Assembly (NCBI RefSeq): GCF_030463565.1
Contig: NC_134653.1
Location: forward strand, 32,363,150-32,427,149
Length of the DNA: 64,000 nucleotides
Reading direction: 5' to 3'
Source of the DNA: Pelecanus crispus
Lineage: Eukaryota > Chordata > Aves > Pelecaniformes > Pelecanidae
Shown: positions 1 through 27,600 of the stretch, piece by piece
How the letters are laid out: the number at the start of each line of letters is the position of its first letter
Numbering within the stretch: position 1 is the stretch's first letter
The notes under the pieces: generated by a model
Told to the model about the DNA's origin: nothing
The model's input: the letters and a program-made list of their open reading frames with translations, nothing else
Database searches by the model: none
Position numbers and translations under genes: made by a program

Positions 1-15997
<15,997 letters not shown>

Positions 15998-16915
15998 TTA
16001 AAGGACATGTGTAAATACTGGGGCGGGGGGGAAGGGACTAAGAACACGTAGGGATTTTATTTTCAATTGGGAACTTGGAATATTGGAAAACTACCGCGAT
16101 TGGATTTTACAACTCTTGGCGAGAACAACGTGAAACTACCCATGTTAAGAATTTCAACTTGTGCCACTAATTCAGTCTACCTGGGATGTCCTGCACTGGC
16201 TCTTATGCAAATCCATAAGGCGACTGTTACTGATGATAACTGTTCACACCCGGACAACGACTGATCTCCAGGAAATACTGTTATTTAAAGTACCACAGCA
16301 TGTGCTTGGTAGTGTAAATTTGATTTCTGCTTTTCATTTCTTAAAACAACAAGAAGAAAAAAAAGTCGGTGTCATTAAAAGTGGACCACGCACTGCATTT
16401 CTGCCTTCTTAACACGTTTTGTTTTGTTACATCTTACATTATGCAGAACTATTTTTGTACAAAAATTGTTTAAAAATTATTTATGCAATGTTTGAATGCA
16501 TTACCAGTGTTTCGGTTTTGATTGCCAATTTTTATCTTTACTTATGGTAGGCGAGAACTTAACCTATACTTCGTAGACAGTATCTATCTACAAACGTGCC
16601 CAGGTCAGGAAAAGTAGGTTAATACTTTCAACTTAAAGCATGTTTTAATGGAAGTTTATATCCTGCTTTGTATACTTCAGAAGTGACATAAGCATGTTGT
16701 GGAAATAAGGTGTAAATTATAGTTGAAGTAAAACACTTTGCCAAGTTTTATCTGTATAGAAATCACCTTTTTCTCAAAATTTTAAAAAAAATTCCAATTT
16801 CAGCTTTTGCACATAGGAGGGTTTCACTCTGTAGCATGAGCTCTTGTACTCAATATAAAATTAATTTATACAGTGAGTCCAGCCGTAGAATAAATGGTCA
16901 AACGTAGTCTCTCTT
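15998..16915 (+). other. KDM2B: KDM2B 3' UTR
   Basis: AT-rich sequence follows the stop codon up to a canonical poly(A) signal, AATAAA at 16889-16894, and a T/G-rich downstream element. A second plus-strand AATAAA lies at 17579-17584, so a longer UTR reaching into the RNF34 3' UTR is possible. Confidence 0.7.
16889..16894 (+). terminator. KDM2B: KDM2B poly(A) signal
   Basis: AATAAA lies about 890 bases past the KDM2B stop and is followed within 30 bases by a TCTCTTTCTTTG run that could act as the downstream element. Confidence 0.65.
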
Positions 16916-17453
16916 TCTTTGAAGTGTGAGTTGAGTTCTCATTTAAGGTTTATAACATGGTTATTTCCTGATTGTAAAATTCTGCATTCATAAGTGCCAT
17001 TGTTGTATGGTGTTGTTTTCGTAGACCTTCCTGATGCAGTTTTACCTTTGTTGAATTTGTATAAACAATTGTACAAAAACGGGTGCTGGCTCTGTGGGTT
17101 TCTGTTCCACCGTGGGCGTTGTTTTGGGGGAAAGCTGGGTTTGGGCTTCAGGGCTGGGGAGCGACTGCTGGGAGCTGGTGACAGTTTCTAGCCTTGGTGA
17201 AAGCTGGGATGAGCAGGAGGAGCCCCTCTTCCTGCCATGCTGCAAGCAGTACTTCCACAGCACTGTGCCTTTATGGTGTACTGAGGAGGGGATAAAATGT
17301 GCATCCATGCCTTCCTCAGGCTGGAATCTGCCCAGGTTAGCCTAGAGGAGTATTTCTGTGGCTCAAGACTGCTAAAGCTGGAGCTGAATAACCAACAGCG
17401 CTCCTGAGCTGGTTAAGAAAAGAGACGGAGGCTGAGAAAGCCCATCACAAATC
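16916..17453. other. Convergent intergenic gap, KDM2B to RNF34
   Basis: About 540 bases lie between the best poly(A) signals of the two convergent genes. The frame on + at 16994-17191 and its minus-strand shadow have no recognisable product. Nothing else was seen. Confidence 0.6.
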
Positions 17454-19104
17454 TTTATTATGCTTGTGTGGCTAATGATCAGCATGGAAATAACATAGAG
17501 GGTACGTTTTTCTTCATTAGCTTACCCACTGAACAGAGACTCCAGGAATTAAGTACCATTAAAAAGTTACTTCTAAAAAATAAAGCCATTGAGAAGCTTG
17601 CTCCCTTCTGAAAAATAACCAGCAATGTCTCTAAGCTGTGTATCTTAATTGGAGGAGGAGGAGGAGCTACTTTCTTTTTCTCAAGCCAGCTTAATTTTTC
17701 ACATAAAAGGCAAGCATGGGCGTGACAGTGGAGCAGAGGTAAGAGCGCTCAGGTCCTACATCCTCAGCAAAACATGTCCCCATCTCTGTTAACTTAGCTA
17801 GCGTGTGGGAAAGAAAAAGGACAAACTGTAGCTTCATTGATCAACCCTGCATAGAGGATACAGGGCAGACTCAGTCCTTCCCCACCTCCTTTTTTTTTTT
17901 AAACAGTGAACTTAATCAAACTCTGTCATGGCCATGCTTGGCCAGAGGGAGCCTGGCCCCAGAACAGGAGCTATTCTTGCCGCTATCTTCCCCAAGTCGC
18001 CAGTCATGCCTCAAGGATGGTTAAAATGCTTGCTTCAAGAGGAGCCTCACCCCTGCCACCGAGCCCAGCCAGGGACTGGGCCAAGGGCCGACCAATGCAG
18101 GTCACTCGGCAGCTACTGGGAAGCGTGGTTAATAGTGACTCAGCCTTGGGTAAAAGTCTGTGAACATGAGGTTTTAAACAAATACCATGTTCCCTTTTCC
18201 TTAACGAACCCCTCCCTGCTGAAGGTTAGTAACACCATACATTCCACATGTTAGCAGCAAGTAGTTTCATGACCCTGATTAGTATTCACAGTAACATCAG
18301 GCTGTCGGCACATGGCATACAATCATCACACATAATAATAGTTACAATAGGCATGGGTGGCTTAAGGACCACAGTACTATGGTTTACTATACCCCTTTTT
18401 AAAAAAATATTTTCTTCCTAAACTAAAAAACACTTAGTAATCAGTATTTGGACACCACGTGGCAGAGCCCTGTGACAGGACGGAGCTTTTTGTACATTTT
18501 ACAAAGAACGGCCGAGGCCGTACATGTGTAATGGCAGACATTCTGAACGAAGCAATCGGCATCAAACAGCTTGCTTAAGGGCTTCTGTGCAGGTGCAGTT
18601 CATGGCAGTGCTTTCTACAATCGTATTTTATACTGTTAACACTGTCGCAGGGACAGTGTCGGAACAGTTACATTCTAAGTTCTGTAAAAGCTGAATATTC
18701 AACAGATACATTTGCTGCTTCTAATACACTAGACAACGTAACCCACTAATACAGTTGAGGAAAGGTGTTTTCTCACCCCTTGCTGAGTACTGAATGCGAT
18801 AGATAAGAGTTGCTAATTCTTCAGAAGAGAGCAAGAACTGCTGTAAACAGTTTGACTCAAACAGTTTGTGGGTTTATAAGGTAAGTCGGGCAGTGCTATT
18901 ACGGTACACGCAGGCATCGTGTTGTACTGCCCAACTGTAGGATTTCAGCACGCTGTAGAAAAATGTTTCACAAACTTCTAGATCCTGATGTTCAAAATGT
19001 TGCATTTACCGAGAACTAAAAAGCTGACATATGCCCCAGGGTTCGGCACTCCTGCCCACAGATATGCCAGAAGGGCGACTATAAAATCCATTTTTGGCCT
19101 CGGT
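17440..19104 (-). other. RNF34: RNF34 3' UTR
   Basis: Non-coding sequence between the RNF34 stop (19105-19107) and its poly(A) signal. The plus-strand frames near 17.8-18.25 kb are shadows without a recognisable product. Confidence 0.65.
17454..17459 (-). terminator. RNF34: RNF34 poly(A) signal
   Basis: TTTATT on the plus strand reads AATAAA on the minus strand, about 1.65 kb after the RNF34 stop codon. I noticed no other minus-strand AATAAA between it and the stop. Confidence 0.65.
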
Positions 19105-19292
19105 TTAGGATTTGAACACATGCACGGCCCGTACAACGTACTGTCGGCAGATGGGGCACTCGCTCATCCTCTTGCCGCACTTGGTGCAAGTGACCATGTG
19201 GCCGCACTCCAGCAGGACGCAGTCGATCACCGCATCCATGCAGATCCGACACAGGTTATCGTCGTTGTCGTTCAGCTGCATCTTCTCACCCT
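19105..19292 (-). CDS. RNF34: RNF34 terminal exon: RING finger
   Basis: The minus-strand acceptor TTGCAG abuts 19292. The exon completes a split Gln codon, continues [10 protein letters not shown], then encodes the whole C3HC4 RING from [11 protein letters not shown] to [10 protein letters not shown] and ends HVFKS with stop TAA at 19107-19105. The RING recruits the E2 enzyme. It is almost invariant between bird and human. Confidence 0.96.
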
Positions 19293-22200
19293 CTGCAACA
19301 CACCAGAGAGGGAGGTCATGCATTCAGGCCCTGGAAAGCGAGTTACCTTCTAGCTCAGGCAACCACTAAAATACACAGACAGCTAATTTAGCATGAAGTA
19401 GTGCCGCTCCCTGTTCACAATAGTTTTTCTAACCAAAAGCTAAAAATTAATCTATATTCCTTCCAGAAAAAACCCCAAAGAAACAAGAACTAGAAAATCC
19501 CTAAGTGAACATCCAATATTCATCTTCATTCTTTAAACTCTGCAATCACTTTCACTTCAGAACGTAATAACTGTGAAATAATGTGCTGGATTAAAATTCA
19601 GAGCATGCTGATTTTCCAGCTCTGAGCTTACTTCATTTGGCAGAACACTTTCCTCAGAAGATTAAACACAATAATAAGAAAGCAGACTTAGAAGTGGAAG
19701 CCTTAAGTAGGTGGTGAAGATGGCGGAACTCAACAAAACCTGTCAAGTTCCACTGCAAATAGACAACATCCCCTATCAATAACCAAATGTTCTGTCGGAC
19801 CATGTTGGGGGGAAAAAAAAAATTTCTAAGTTTAAAGCTTGATTTCAGACAGGTGTTCAGTTCTAGTTTATGACCAAACCAAGGCTCTCACTTAAGCCAC
19901 ATTTTGACATTCACCAGCAGCCCCCCCACCTTCACAATCCTTCTCCACCCCAATTAGCTGATTATTTCACACCTGATGATGACAGCGCCTGCAGTGTATG
20001 TGCTGGCACAATCTGGCTGTGAAGTGGCCCAGGGCTAGTAAGTTTTCCAGTTACCACAGTCCCCTGTTCTTTACAGTCTGACTGTGGGATGCAGAAATGA
20101 AGAGCCAGGCAACCATTTTCCACGCTGGTTACAACATCAAAAAGTTGCTCAGATTATACTTTGTGAACAGGAACCGGTCGGTGGATGTACTACAGTCACA
20201 CAAGTGACAGACTCCAATTGCCGAGTGTAACAGAGGGCAGAAGAATACTAGTCACTGAGCTGCAGCCACAGAACCACCTTATCATGAAACATGGACTGAG
20301 ACCAAACCACTTGAACTTGGACTTCTGCCACCGTAGCTTTTATTTCTCTTACCACAGTAAAAGACCTGAATTGCTTTGGTCTGTTGACAGCTACTGAGGA
20401 GCTCTCTTGCTGATACCTTGTGAAACCTAATAAAGGACGTGGAGGTGCCAAGTTTCATGTTCTCCAAGGAATTGGTTCTCAGTTGTGCAATTTTACCTTC
20501 ACCATGAAAGCTGAGCTCTCTGAGCTTTGGAAAAAAATCAGAAGTCTCAAAAAACCCAACACAATCCTGGAAAGCTTCATTTACTCACTAGAGCCATACT
20601 CGACTACTCTAGATGCAGCTCAAGTTGTTGAAACACACTTTCCAGTTGTTCCAGCTGAGCAGACCAGTTAGATACCAAGGCCTGCTGTTGGCGGAACCAG
20701 CTACTGGAAACCAGAAAATAAGTAGTCTTAAGAAAGTGAGAATTAAATATAAACCTACGTGTCTTGTGGTTTTCCTCACTCTCTCTGTATAGTCTGCTCA
20801 CTTTTTCCACAAGTTCCCATTTTTCACAGCATCCTGAGTAGTTGACAAAGTTACACGCAAGTATTTCCTTCAGCTGTCGAACACTCAACCCTTCGATGTC
20901 TTCCAGACTTGAAATGTCAGACAAAGATGCCCTCGCTCGCTTTCTGGACAATCCGGGGGTCTGAAAGACATCAATTTTATTTTTTTAACTGTCCCGGTAA
21001 GTTCAGAGCAGCAGATCTGGTGCTACATGAAGCTGCAGCAGCTTGGGTAAAGTTCTATTCTTTTTAAAACAAGTATTTGCAGATACACATTGCTAGACAT
21101 GGCTAATTCTGAAAGAACTAGAGTGTGACAGTAAATGTTGACAGAGATCTGAAGACTTTATGGTGTCCCATGCCAAAAATTCGTTCTCTGGATAGTTCTT
21201 ATCTCACCTGCTCTTCTGCGCTTTCTTCTTCTTCATTATTTACAGAAGATGTTTCCGTTTGTCCCTGTGTACAAAATGAAACTAATCAGGATACAAACAC
21301 ATTATCCCTTATAAAATATTTTCCTTTGTACCAAACTGATCACAGATGACAATGGCACGTCAAAGTTTCAATTGCTACCAATCATCATCAAATTAGGTCA
21401 CCTCTATCATCTAACTAGTAATCTTATCTAGTCATCTTCTGTTTCAGGCGAGAGATACAAATGCCATTTTTCCTGCTACCCTGAACCGCACCAATTGGCA
21501 TTTTATTTTAAAGCGATGCATACCTCTTAAAAAAAACCAAAAAAGCAGCTACGCTATACCATAAAACACATGTTAATTATTGTACCCGTAAAGGTGTTCC
21601 ATTTCCTGTGCTTCCCCTTCTGTTTGCAAGTTCTCCTTGAGACGACACCGATACAGACATAGAAAATGGATGAGTAAAAAACCCCGAAGTCTGTGACCGT
21701 GATGAATGCAAGCTACTAGCGTCCGTATCCTCCTCCGAACCTAATCCATGGTGGCACAGCACAAGATCCACCAAGTCTTCTTTCTCTCTGCAAGTATCCG
21801 TTGGTATGTTTCTGAGAATCAGATACTGACGCAGATCCTTTACTTTCAATCGCATTAACTGAGGTCGTTGAAAGGCTGTTTCTTGCAGCAAGTGACAAGT
21901 GGAACATCTTCTGAGATTCTCTTGTAAGACTGAACAAACTGAGCAAAAATCCTTCTTGCAGTCACAACACACATGCTAAGTAGAAAGAGAAAATAACCAT
22001 TCAGCTGTATGTCATAGAAAACAGATCTAGACCCCACTCTTGCCTTCGCCAGGCTACTTAATTTACTATTAGTGTCTTAATTGTCCATTTTGTCAAACTA
22101 TTTTTAGGATTTAAGTCTAGAAAACTGCCCTGCCAAATAGTTTTGCAGGTGTTCCAAGGCAGTCTGTTGCTTTTGTAGCACTACTGTCAGCTGATTTGAG

Positions 22201-25200
22201 GTTTCAGTGAATAAAATATGATGACTAAACAAATTAATAAAGTACTCAAGTTGTAGTTCACACAATAAACGAACTTGAAAGCTAGTCAATTTTATGGTAT
22301 GTTAAAACACTTTTCAATATACTCAGTGTCACTGCTCTTTTCACATGTGTAAAAACAGTATAATCCCTAAACTTTGAAGAACATAGTTCTTCCTCCATTC
22401 ATTCAAAGTGGGCCCTAAATGTGATGAATCACATGGCAGGTAAATACTCCCCAAATGCGCAGATGTAATTTCTGAAGAGAGCTTTGTTCAAAAGACTCAC
22501 TACAGTACACAAAAGCTAGAATAGGCAAGACTTTCAACAGTGATTTTAAACGGTCATCTCATCTGCTGTGAACAAATCCAAACTCTTCAAGTTTTTTCAA
22601 GTAATTTAATATTAGCTTCAGAAAACGTCTCTACACAACGCTTAAGTCAACAAAGCGTTTGCCATGCAAACAACAGGACACATAAGAAGGGGGAAACTGA
22701 ACACACAGACTGAAGAAAGAGGCTTCATGTTTATCAAAAAGAGCTGCAGAGAATTAGGTTGCTGAGTGGACAAAATAATGATGCTGGACAGTCATGATAC
22801 ACAGAAACAATATTAACAATCTCAATTTTATTTATCTGCATTAACCCCCCAACCTGCCTCCAAATGAAGGAGGAGGCTGTTGGAGTGCAACAGCATTTAA
22901 CAGAACTAAACCTGGTTAGGAAACAAACAGAAATACATGAGTATTTCACAGAAAGAAGCTGTGATACTAAATTGCAAGCTTTTAGCTTTTCCATCACTCA
23001 GTTTGTTCACTCCAGTACCCAACCACTATGCCTGGTATCATCTTCAAGACCAGATGTGTTTCAATGTTTAAGATTCTGAAGCTAAAGCATGTATCTTGCA
23101 AATTAGAATCCACTTATTTTTAGGTCAGACCAGATCCAATGTGTCACCAATTAACGAACATCAGACCTCTTAACTTCTAATCCTGTCTGACATTCATTTC
23201 CTGTGACCTCAGAATAAGGCACTTACTCCCTTCCTGGCTATCTGCCTCGGGTTTCCTTATCTAAGGAAAAAACCACACTCATCTCCCAGTATGAGCCTAC
23301 AGATCAGTCCGTATGAGTAAAAATACTATGTAACAGGAAATATACTCACTTTTTTCCTAAAAACTGAAAAGGAAAGTCCACAGGCTTTGCAAACTATGTT
23401 AGCACCCGCCGCAGCTGGAGGTGGGTATGCCGAGAAGTCTGTATTTGGTGCGAATCTGAATGGGCCAGCACCTCCCCCAAAGCCAGCCTGCTGGCCACGG
23501 ACAGCTCCAGTACCCATGACTTCATTCAGCAATCCACAGCAGGAAGCCCACATGGAAGTAGCTCCCGCCTGCAAACATTCACCAAGCAAAAGAAGAAAAT
23601 TAATATCTGAAAGCCCACATCAGATGTGACTTGCTGCTGAAGAGCTACTTCACTCCATCTGTCATCATCCCAAAAGCATGTGGTGTGAATTCCCAGAGCA
23701 CCAGGAATTCAGCGCACTAATGTCTGTAACAGCCCAATAATCTCCACTTCCCAGCTGCAAACCAAAGTAGGTAAGATTTGCTTCCGAGAGGCTCACGCAG
23801 GCACAAGGAGCTCGCTTTCATAACTCCTTTTCTAGCAGAGTTCTGCTCAAAAAGGGTAAGGAATTTGAGGAGGTAACACAATAGCAGAGCAAAGAAGGAA
23901 GCGACTGACAGCCAGTTGTAGGTGAGGGGCACAATCTGAAATGATGACAGGCAGCAACACAATTTATCATAATTAGTGCAGGGCTGTCCCCTGCAGGATC
24001 TTTTCCAGAACTAGTCCAGCTCTTATATCACTCACAAGAAAAGGCTCTCTAAAAAAACATTTCTGGGTCTTCAAACTTCAAAGTAACAAACCAATCTTCA
24101 TTAGGAACTAGTTATGGTCTAGTTTCTCCGAGAGGGAAATTTTTCAAGACCTCTCTGAACCTGTTCTTTTGTCTTGCAAAATGTCTAACAAAAATTAAAA
24201 TAACTCTAAATGAACTTTATTCTATATCATTTGGATTTCAGTTTTGAGTCCTACAATTTAATCTTAAAACACTACAGAAAATTCTAAATACAAAAATAAA
24301 TTGCTACTTTTTATCCTTGAAAGCCTTTAGCACTAGATTCTCTATCAAAAGTGCATATTCTATTTAAAGTTGGAATTTGGACTCCAAGTTATTCGGGTCA
24401 CATGTTTAATCACTGTCATGTGGCTCATGAAACCTACTAAAAAAAAAAAAAGGCAAACAATCACATCAGGCTCTTTCTGTAAGGCAGCTGGGTGGTACAA
24501 CTTCATTTAAACATAATTTAATTTTCTTCTGAACTATGCTTGTTAGAGCTGTTCTGTTTTTCATTGCAGGGCGGTATCTTTTTTCTTCCAAAGCATGAAG
24601 ACATAAAATAATTCCTTTTGAGACTTGTAGTTCTTGCTGTAAAACCTAAACCAACCAGAACACGCACTTCAGCTCAGTAATGATGGTACTTTAATTCCTG
24701 TAGCAACTAGACTAATTTCTATATTAAATTGCACATTTCCCCTGAACTGAAGACAGTCCTGTTACATTTGTGGGAACTTAATAACTGGGGATACGCCAGA
24801 ACATGTCCTTTCAAACCACTGAGCACAAAAGGGAAGAAAAGAGTCCTCACACTGGTTTAGAGAGAAGATGTGAGAAACAATGCCCATAGGACCAAACATG
24901 TTCTACAACACCTTCATATAAGTGCCTTAAGTATGGAACATCAAAAGCATTTCTCCAACCCACACAAACCTGGTACTTCACTTTTACTGTTGTAAGCTGA
25001 CATTAAAAGTATTGCAATACAGCGAAATATTGAACACAGTCGGTCATTTTGCTTCTAAGCTGTACAACACATAACGCTGTGTGCAGCAATAATGTCAAAT
25101 ACACATGCAACGAACTAAATTCACTAGTCTAATTTTACAGGCATTTCAAGAGCAAAATTCAGCCCCGGCATAACAAGAAACTCCATGCTGTGGGCACCCC

Positions 25201-27274
25201 ACGCAGAGGAGAAAATCCTCCTAAGCTCCCTGTGAACGGAGTTCAAGGGGGATGAGCTCCAGTGGCTCTTCCCTGACCTCCAGCCAAGACACAGGTAGCC
25301 CCAGCACGTGGCTGCGCTCGCAGATACACCGTGCGCTTGGAGCCTGTCTGATGGGTCGTCAGACTTTTGTGACAATCATTAAACTATCATCAAACTAAGG
25401 CTTGTTTTCTACTTTTCAATAATAAAGAGTGGAAACAGATCAACATTAATTTTTTTCTACACAAAACAAGTTATGCATAATTATCCTAGTTTATTAGGCA
25501 AGAGTAATTAACTTTTCAGAAATACATTCTGAAAACCAATGACCTAATCCAAGAGAGCTCTGAGTTTTAAAACTTGGGACTGCGGAAAAATATTTTTTCT
25601 CGTCTTAAGGGAAAGCTGTCAGTTACAGACACATTACTCTAATTCTTCACATATTCTTAAAAACTGATGAGCTAGCTTTATACGTAAAAGATTTAAAACC
25701 AGCTGCATACAAATAATAGAAAAAATAAAACAATGCACCAGAAGGATCTGTCAGAACTCAACTTGCTTCATTATATGACCATGGTCTTTTAGGGGGTCAC
25801 AGCAGCAGCAGGACACACAACAACATAACACAGTTGTTACCACAACCCTTGCCTGATAGTTTAACACCTGCTGCTTAGACTTACTTTATTCGAGAGCCTG
25901 TAACAACTGCTCATCAACATCACTGTCAACACTAAATAAATATATACATAGAAAGTTTTTGTTACCCATTTCTGACACATGAACATTGTTAGTATCAAAC
26001 AAAATCTCTTTACGCTTACTGCCAAGCATTTGGTCCTTTTAAGGTGAAAGGTAAGGCAACACGGGCATCGTTAATTTTCTCCTTAACCTAAGTCAGCTGT
26101 GGACTCTTTCTATGCACTAGTGTCATTAACCAATAATTGAATTACAGTGTCTATAGACTCTTCATATTACTCCATAAAAGAAATTAGACCATGCTGAAAA
26201 GCACCAACACAAGCCACAAATGAGACACACTAAACCAAAAACTCCCTCCCTTGAGAATTAGTTAAAATTTTGCCAATTTCTGCACCAAAAGCAGAAACTA
26301 CTGCAACTACATCAGTCACCACTTCCATATTCTCTTCTCACAAGCTGCCATCAGCTATCTTCTCTCTCCATACCTTAAGTGCATCCTATGGGGGCAGAAC
26401 ACTGCATTTGAATTTCTCTGCTCTTGTTTTTGGCTTTAAGGGCGTTTAGTAACCTGGTGAGAATATCACCTCACAAAGACACCCACCCCAAGAAGCCGGG
26501 AGGCTGTATGCTGCTCCTTACACATCTGTGCAAGTAGGATGTGCTAGCAAAGCCAGCAGACCCGAGAGCAGAGCAGCAGAAGGGATTTTATTCTTTTTTA
26601 GCTGAAATTTCGTCTTTACACTCACCCCGAGATCAAGCAAAGCTTTTTCAGGGACCGAGCACCCCTCGGAACCCGCCGAACTGAGAGATCCCCGGTCACC
26701 ACAACGCTCAGCCCTGACCTGAAAGCACAAGGGCAACCTCGGCCGCGGAGAAGCGCCTTTGGGGAGCGACCCCCGCGGCCGGCCGGAGCGGGCCCTCCCC
26801 GCCAGCCCCGCCGTGCCCCCCGCACACCGGCCCGGCGGGGGCTGGCTCCCAACCGCCGCCCCCTGACAGGCCCAACCCCCGCGCACCGCCCCGGCTCCGG
26901 CTCCGTCCCGTTCGGAGCCCCGCTGGTCCTTCAGCCGCCGCCGGCGGGGATCGACCGCGGACGGTGCGTGGAGACGGGGGCGGGGGCTGGCCTCAGGCGG
27001 CGGCACCAGGCCTTGCCCGGCTGCTGAGTCAGTGGAGGGCGCCGGGGCTCCTCGGCAAAACGGCCCCCGGCCCGGGCACCCCTCGGTAACGGGACAGGCC
27101 CGGGGAGCGCCAGCGGCCGGGCCGGGCGGCCTGAGGCGAGGAGGGAGGGGCGGCACGGCCCGCCCCACCAGGGTCCCGGCCCCGTCACGCGCCGCTTCGC
27201 CCCCCTCCTCCCTCCCCGCAGCGAGGGGAAAGACACTCTCCCGGCCAGAGGAAAAACCCCCCCTTCACCTTCAT
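19105..27274 (-). CDS. RNF34: RNF34, RING-type E3 ubiquitin ligase
   Basis: RNF34 (CARP1) is a RING E3 ligase of endosome and cytosol; known targets in mammals include p53, caspase-8/10 and PGC-1alpha. Six coding exons on the minus strand, in order: 27274-27269 (ATG AAG), 23568-23350, 21975-21586, 21264-21208, 20960-20759 and 19292-19105. They sum to 1062 nt, 353 residues plus stop; human is about 372. Residues 1-58 form a Gly-rich N-terminus after a Cys-containing TSMWASCCG motif. A FYVE-like zinc finger follows at about 59-110 (CKAC, CCDC, CSVC, CSTC). Two SAP-like helical segments follow, near [15 protein letters not shown] and [18 protein letters not shown]. The RING occupies about 306-353 with ligands C306, C309, C321, H323, C327, C330, C337 and C340. 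The acidic linker before the second SAP-like region is shorter than in mammals. The promoter is the CpG island to the right. Confidence 0.96.
20759..20960 (-). CDS. RNF34: RNF34 exon: second SAP-like region
   Basis: The acceptor TTTCAG lies just above 20960 and the donor GTAGGT just below 20759. The 67 codons plus one base begin [15 protein letters not shown] and include [18 protein letters not shown] and [15 protein letters not shown], the second SAP-like helical region of the family. The open frame continues past the donor but that part is intronic. Confidence 0.94.
21208..21264 (-). CDS. RNF34: RNF34 57-nt exon: acidic linker
   Basis: Nineteen codons, phase 0 at both ends, acceptor GTACACAG and donor GTGAGA on the minus strand. 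It encodes [19 protein letters not shown]. The mammalian counterpart has a far longer run of Asp and Glu here, which accounts for most of the length difference between the proteins. Confidence 0.9.
21586..21975 (-). CDS. RNF34: RNF34 exon: end of FYVE-like finger and first SAP-like region
   Basis: The exon has 130 codons, phase 0, acceptor CTTAG just above 21975 and donor GTACAA just below 21586. It begins [16 protein letters not shown], finishing the zinc finger, then [18 protein letters not shown]. The first SAP-like segment follows ([31 protein letters not shown]), then a Ser-rich tail. Confidence 0.95.
21976..23349 (-). other. RNF34: RNF34 intron 2
   Basis: AT-rich intron between the zinc-finger exons. 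Frames on both strands up to 87 codons have no recognisable product. No repeat family was recognised. Confidence 0.7.
23350..23568 (-). CDS. RNF34: RNF34 second coding exon
   Basis: The exon has 73 codons between acceptor GTTTGCAG (just above 23568) and donor GTGAGT (just below 23350). It starts [19 protein letters not shown], continues through a Gly-rich stretch and ends [14 protein letters not shown], the first half of the FYVE-like finger. The frame stays open upstream of the acceptor, but homology with human MKAGATSMW shows that Met-Lys comes from the separate exon at 27269-27274. Confidence 0.95.
23569..27268 (-). other. RNF34: RNF34 intron 1
   Basis: 3.7 kb of mostly AT-rich sequence that turns GC-rich at about 26.68 kb, where the CpG island begins. 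The frame at 25124-25375 (minus) has no recognisable product. A poly-A run lies near 24440. No other element was recognised. Confidence 0.75.
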
Positions 27275-27600
27275 GGCCGCTTCACCGCTCCCGCTCCCGC
27301 GCCGTCTGCCGCCGCCGCCTCAACCGGGCGCCGTCCGCCGCGGCGACCCCCGGCGCCGACCCCCCCCCCGCCAGCGGGCCCCCGCCCTGCGCGGCGCTCC
27401 AGCGGGCCGCCTCACGGAGGGCGGGCCTTCCCGCCGCGCCGCACGCCATTGGCTGCCCCGCCGCGGACAGCGAGCGGGAGGAGCCAATGGGAGGGGAGGA
27501 AGCGGCTGTGCGTTGGCGGGGGCGGGCGCGGAGGTTCCGCGGGCGCGGAGGGGGGCGGGGCGGCGAAAATTCTCCTCAAACACGGAAAGAAGAGGTCCCT
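26680..27600. promoter_or_regulatory. RNF34: CpG island / RNF34 promoter
   Basis: A dense GC and CpG stretch spans the RNF34 start exon. It contains two CCAAT-type boxes, ATTGG at 27448-27452 and CCAAT at 27484-27488, 36 bases apart, with no obvious TATA box. Long open frames here on both strands are products of base composition. The transcription start cannot be placed from sequence alone; it should lie between the start codon (27274) and about 27440 if the CCAAT boxes are proximal promoter elements. Confidence 0.8.
27269..27274 (-). CDS. RNF34: RNF34 start codon exon (ATG AAG)
   Basis: On the minus strand the sequence reads GCGGCC ATG AAG followed by the donor GTGAAG. Only two codons are coding. 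They join in phase 0 to GCG GGA GCT at 23568, giving MKAGATSMW, the same N-terminus as the human protein. The GCC before ATG is an acceptable Kozak context. Confidence 0.9.

Noticed and set aside
20604-20758. Continuation of the RNF34 second SAP-like exon frame
   Set aside because: It lies past a good GTAGGT donor, and the RING exon joins in phase from 20759.
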